Shown here: positions 7,501 to 9,082 of the stretch, in pieces
How the letters are laid out: each line of letters begins with the position of its first letter
Position numbering within the stretch: the stretch's first letter is position 1
NCBI RefSeq assembly: GCF_002432125.1
Contig: NZ_DJFS01000062.1
Location: 1 to 9,082 of the forward strand
Direction of reading: 5' to 3'
Length of the DNA stretch: 9,082 nt
DNA from: Brevundimonas sp. UBA5866
Lineage (GTDB): Bacteria; Pseudomonadota; Alphaproteobacteria; Caulobacterales; Caulobacteraceae
The notes under the pieces: model-generated
What the model was told of the DNA's origin: nothing
The model's input: the letters and a program-made list of their open reading frames with translations, nothing else
The model's database searches: none
Program-made: the position numbers and the translations under genes

Positions 7501-9082
7501 CCGCCACCGCCTGCCAGCGATTGGGTCGCATCGACAATGGCGTGGTCACCCGCCGTCTGGAAGGTGCCGGTGGAGTTCACCGTCACCTTGGAGGCGTTCA
7601 TGCCGGTGGCGCCGATGGCCCCCACACGGAAACCGATCAGCGGGTCTTCACGCGGCGTCAGGCCGACCTTGCCGACATAGGGAATACCCGGCAGGCCAAC
7701 GATCCCCGCCAGATCCATCACCAGCGAGCCACCGCCGCCGTTGATGCTCTCGGCCTTGATCGCCACGGCACCGTCGCCCAGCACGGTGATGTCGCCGCTA
7801 TGCTCGACCTTGACCTCGCCGCCCTTGCCGCCCGAGCCGCCGCCCAGATTGCCAAGACCAAAGGCGATCGCATTCGACAGCACGGTCGAGACGCCACCAG
7901 AGGCGCTGAGGCCGCCGATGCCGAAGCCGACATTGGCATTGCCGCCACCGCCTCCGATCGACTGGGCGACGATACCGTGGGCGTTCCTGCCCGTGGTCAG
8001 GATGGTGCCGCTGTTGCTGACCTGCACCAGGCCTCCGCCGCCGCCGTCACCGCCAAAGCCGCCGATGCTGGCCATAGGCGATTGCAGTGGGTTTTCGGTC
8101 AGGTTCAGATCGGGATTGACGATGGCATTCACGGTCACGGCCATGCCGCCATTGCCGCCACCGCCGCCGATGGACTGGGCCAGGATGCCATAGGCGTCAT
8201 CGCCCTTGGTGTAGATGACGCCCTCGTTGACGACATCCACCTGGCCACCCTTGTTGCCGTCGCCGCCCTGACCGCCCAGAGAGAAGCCCAGCACGGTGCT
8301 GTAGCGCGATGTGGCACCGCCCTGGATATTGATGACGGAGGAGCCGCGACCACCACCGCCGCCGATGGACTGGGCCAGAATGCCATAGGCCTGCTTGCCC
8401 TCGGTCATGATCAGGCCGCTGAGTTCGTCGGCAGGATCGGCGGGCTTGTTGCGGACGATCACCGAGCCGCCCGTACCGCCGTCACCGCCCGATCCACCGA
8501 TATTGGTCACCAGACGGTGGGCGTCCTTTTCAGGGGCCGCGATGGCCGTCAGCGAGAAGACAAGACCGCCCTCACCGCCGCCGCCGCCGATGCTGTTGGC
8601 GCTGATACCCGCGGCGAAATCGCCCTTGGTATAGATCAGGCCGGTGTTGGTCACATCGACCAGATCACCCCGACCGCCCTCGCCGCCGAAGCCGCCGACG
8701 TTCAGCTCGATGGCATTGCTGTCGGCAGAGCCCTGAATGCTCGCCGCCACCGCCGAGCCGCCGATGCCGCCGCCGCCGCCGATGGACTGCGCGCGGATAC
8801 CATAGGCGGACTGGCCGGATGTCAGGATACGTCCGGTGTTCTCGACGAACACCCGACCGCCAATGGCCCCTTCACCGCCCTTGCCGCCGAACGACAGGGT
8901 CATGGTGTTCTGGGTGTCGCCCTTCGATCCGCTGATCTGGAAGCCGATGGTGCGGGTCGAACCGCCCAGGCCGCCGCCACCGCCGATGGCCTGTGCCAGA
9001 ATGCCGTCAGAGCTGTGTCCGGTTGTCTCGATCAGGCCCTTGTTGGTGATGAAGACGTCACCGGACTCAGCGCCCTCGCCGC
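4593..9082 (-). CDS. Giant autotransporter adhesin-like protein, C-terminal 1495 residues (5' end outside window)
   Basis: This is a type V secretion (autotransporter) protein: a large passenger carried to the cell surface by its own C-terminal outer-membrane barrel. The frame stays open from the right edge (first full codon 9080-9078) to TAG at 4593-4595. Numbering from the edge: residues 1-870 are a Gly-rich passenger with 14 motifs like YGILAQSIGGGGG, each followed by a Gly-rich loop and short strands such as VDVTNTGLIYTKGD, a pattern suggesting a beta-helix. Residues 870-1205 are non-repetitive and beta-rich, probably the stem/autochaperone part. C1209 and C1220 are the only cysteines I see. 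Residues about 1221-1495 form the barrel, ending in VSVRWTF, whose terminal Phe is the outer-membrane assembly signal. The internal Met at 8903-8901 is not the start, because homologous repeat sequence continues above it. The signal peptide is off the window. Related proteins are common in Alphaproteobacteria; adhesion or biofilm roles are inferred, not shown. Confidence 0.92.
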   Translation of the reverse strand, partial: GEGAESGDVFITNKGLIETTGHSSDGILAQAIGGGGGLGGSTRTIGFQISGSKGDTQNTMTLSFGGKGGEGAIGGRVFVENTGRILTSGQSAYGIRAQSIGGGGGIGGSAVAASIQGSADSNAIELNVGGFGGEGGRGDLVDVTNTGLIYTKGDFAAGISANSIGGGGGEGGLVFSLTAIAAPEKDAHRLVTNIGGSGGDGGTGGSVIVRNKPADPADELSGLIMTEGKQAYGILAQSIGGGGGRGSSVINIQGGATSRYSTVLGFSLGGQGGDGNKGGQVDVVNEGVIYTKGDDAYGILAQSIGGGGGNGGMAVTVNAIVNPDLNLTENPLQSPMASIGGFGGDGGGGGLVQVSNSGTILTTGRNAHGIVAQSIGGGGGNANVGFGIGGLSASGGVSTVLSNAIAFGLGNLGGGSGGKGGEVKVEHSGDITVLGDGAVAIKAESINGGGGSLVMDLAGIVGLPGIPYVGKVGLTPREDPLIGFRVGAIGATGMNASKVTVNSTGTFQTAGDHAIVDATQSLAGGGGTTIMNVDLADFHAEMGAKAMAFEVVLGGMNGTDNVAADISSIHTGHLTSFGDLSTGVLAQAIGGGGGRGVFNITTEHDATMDTVSIGLGAANTTGESAGKIIRRTSGAVTTVGTKSFGSVLQSIGGGGGSAIVNLGVANEGLNLTLGANGGSGANGNAIDATYDGGSQTTGAGAVGLLMQSIGAGGGEVRANGADQTTVTLGGRGGVSGDAGDIDLLHSGPVYTAGRMAHGVILQSIGGGGGAVFGTGADTRVNLSSDNTGNGGAIAFTQNGHTVVAGDDTYGLIAQSLGGGGGWVDGAHMGAAGGRGAGGDIDLTFNGIVYATGTNSTAVFAQSQGRDGAGQINLDLTDAVRGGSGTGVGVSLMGGADNLVTIRNSLSAVSGLAIRATSGDDRVVNNGFVAGNVELGGGDNRFMNSQDASFLAFDRILLRDTQIGARSASLVPQRVSASAQAVAGGEATFTNAGLFRVGLEAPAWSIDLANGEVYDNLDRIAAAAENVYYGARVITEVDLDGHFVQTDTGRSVFDVAFGPYASDRVNVSGDAIVGGQLSINLLWLENVDRVTLFATGGEGIVTAADPAGTLALDFRLVGDNAGVHLELDSHFGLGFMRPNEQRLGGHLDSALQEGGASGIGRLMSALGNMVAGQEDLYNAIFHDLNPEGHVAALQTQYLGATRFADRMFGCGLGRDTALERCVWGVGSTTAFDQEETGQYWGTTSRIYNARFGIERRLDAEWTLAASAGYNSLARQTVDGGRMNTQGDGFDVGVGLKREWAEGTDLSLTASAGWQWLESQRYGYVFDAMTGRSTGENGYMQVGGELGHTVRAGAFFLRPAVNVLATALRNGDFEESGWGGMGARVLGDTQWIASVETKVTTGWTFRATENVKADFALTAGRVHRSEDGIALPVQMIGASTSSDPAMITTPLDRSAWKLGLEARVVTRDGVSFQAGYDGQLGDKADVHTGSVSVRWTF
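4596..5423 (-). other. Autotransporter beta-barrel domain
   Basis: Roughly the last 276 residues show alternating amphipathic strands with aromatic girdle residues, for example WGTTSRIYNARFGIERRL, WTLAASAGYNSLA, DLSLTASAGWQWL, GYMQVGGELGHTV and the final SVSVRWTF. This is the usual size and ending of the autotransporter translocator domain, about 12 strands. It begins just after the C1209/C1220 segment. Confidence 0.85.
6492..8999 (-). repeat. Fourteen spaced AQSIGGGGG-type repeats in the autotransporter passenger
   Basis: Taking the first base of the codon at the Ile position of SIGG, the copies lie at 8987, 8783, 8591, 8366, 8171, 7958, 7745, 7517, 7316, 7130, 6956, 6791, 6635 and 6494. 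Spacings in codons are 68, 64, 75, 65, 71, 71, 76, 67, 62, 58, 55, 52 and 47. Copies 1-6, 9, 10, 12 and 13 keep the motif well. Copies 7 (SINGGGG), 8 (SLAGGGG) and 11 (SIGAGGG) vary, and copy 14 (SQGRDGA) is decayed. The DNA shows in-frame runs of GCC/GCG triplets on the plus strand, encoding the Gly runs. Confidence 0.9.

Noticed and set aside
7030..8634. Proline-rich plus-strand open frames (7030-7680, 7741-8193, 8395-8634)
   Set aside because: They are the reverse reading of the poly-Gly codons of the autotransporter repeats and have no ribosome sites or domain pattern.
8762..8780. GCC/GCG triplet runs as phase-variation tracts
   Set aside because: Slippage in triplets changes Gly number without a frameshift, so it would not switch expression on or off. 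Length variation between strains remains possible.
8901..8903. Met codon as the autotransporter start
   Set aside because: The frame is open above it to the edge and encodes another full repeat (GILAQAIGGGGG), and no signal peptide follows this Met.
6489..9000. Regularly spaced repeats as a CRISPR array
   Set aside because: All spacings are whole codons, the repeats encode a conserved peptide, and the intervening sequence is coding and related.

Overview
The window looks like chromosomal DNA from a GC-rich Gram-negative alphaproteobacterium, with Caulobacterales or Sphingomonadales as a loose guess. The reasons are strong G/C third-position bias, an outer-membrane autotransporter of the Gly-rich 'AQSIGGGGG' repeat type, a Tat-like signal peptide, and an isovaleryl-CoA dehydrogenase of alphaproteobacterial style. 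I see no rRNA, tRNA, CRISPR array, insertion sequence, integrase or phage gene.

Layout. (1) 1-755, minus strand: the first 251 residues of an isovaleryl-CoA dehydrogenase (leucine catabolism), cut by the left edge. (2) 756-863: a divergent promoter region with an imperfect dyad. (3) 864-1721, plus: a LysR-family regulator, the obvious candidate controller of the divergent dehydrogenase. (4) 1722-2039: a 318-base AT-richer spacer with a duplicated 11-mer, a near-perfect 16-base dyad and a nested inverted repeat. (5) 2040-4521, plus: a compact three-gene unit of a GNAT acetyltransferase with a decayed second GNAT-like half, a small NTF2/SnoaL-like protein with a Tat-like signal that starts inside the acetyltransferase gene, and a class C beta-lactamase-fold serine hydrolase. 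(6) 4543-4571: a hairpin placed to terminate transcription from both sides. (7) 4593-9082, minus: the last 1495 residues of a giant autotransporter whose 5' end lies outside the window.

How the parts work together. The dehydrogenase and LysR pair form an ordinary metabolic locus. The three-gene plus-strand unit has overlapping or close spacing and is probably one operon; its joint role is unknown, though at least one product appears exported. The autotransporter converges on this operon and shares its terminator. Its passenger holds 14 spaced copies of an AQSIGGGGG-type motif, then a non-repetitive beta-rich stretch, a two-cysteine segment and a C-terminal beta-barrel ending in Phe.

The signals least explained by standard annotation are the steadily shrinking repeat spacing toward the barrel, an A-B-A-B duplication in the N-terminal part of the passenger, and a 13-base inverted match between the last codons of the autotransporter and its own terminator. 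I found no convincing evidence of a wholly new system; the GNAT/Tat-NTF2/serine hydrolase operon is the best candidate for an uncharacterised functional unit.
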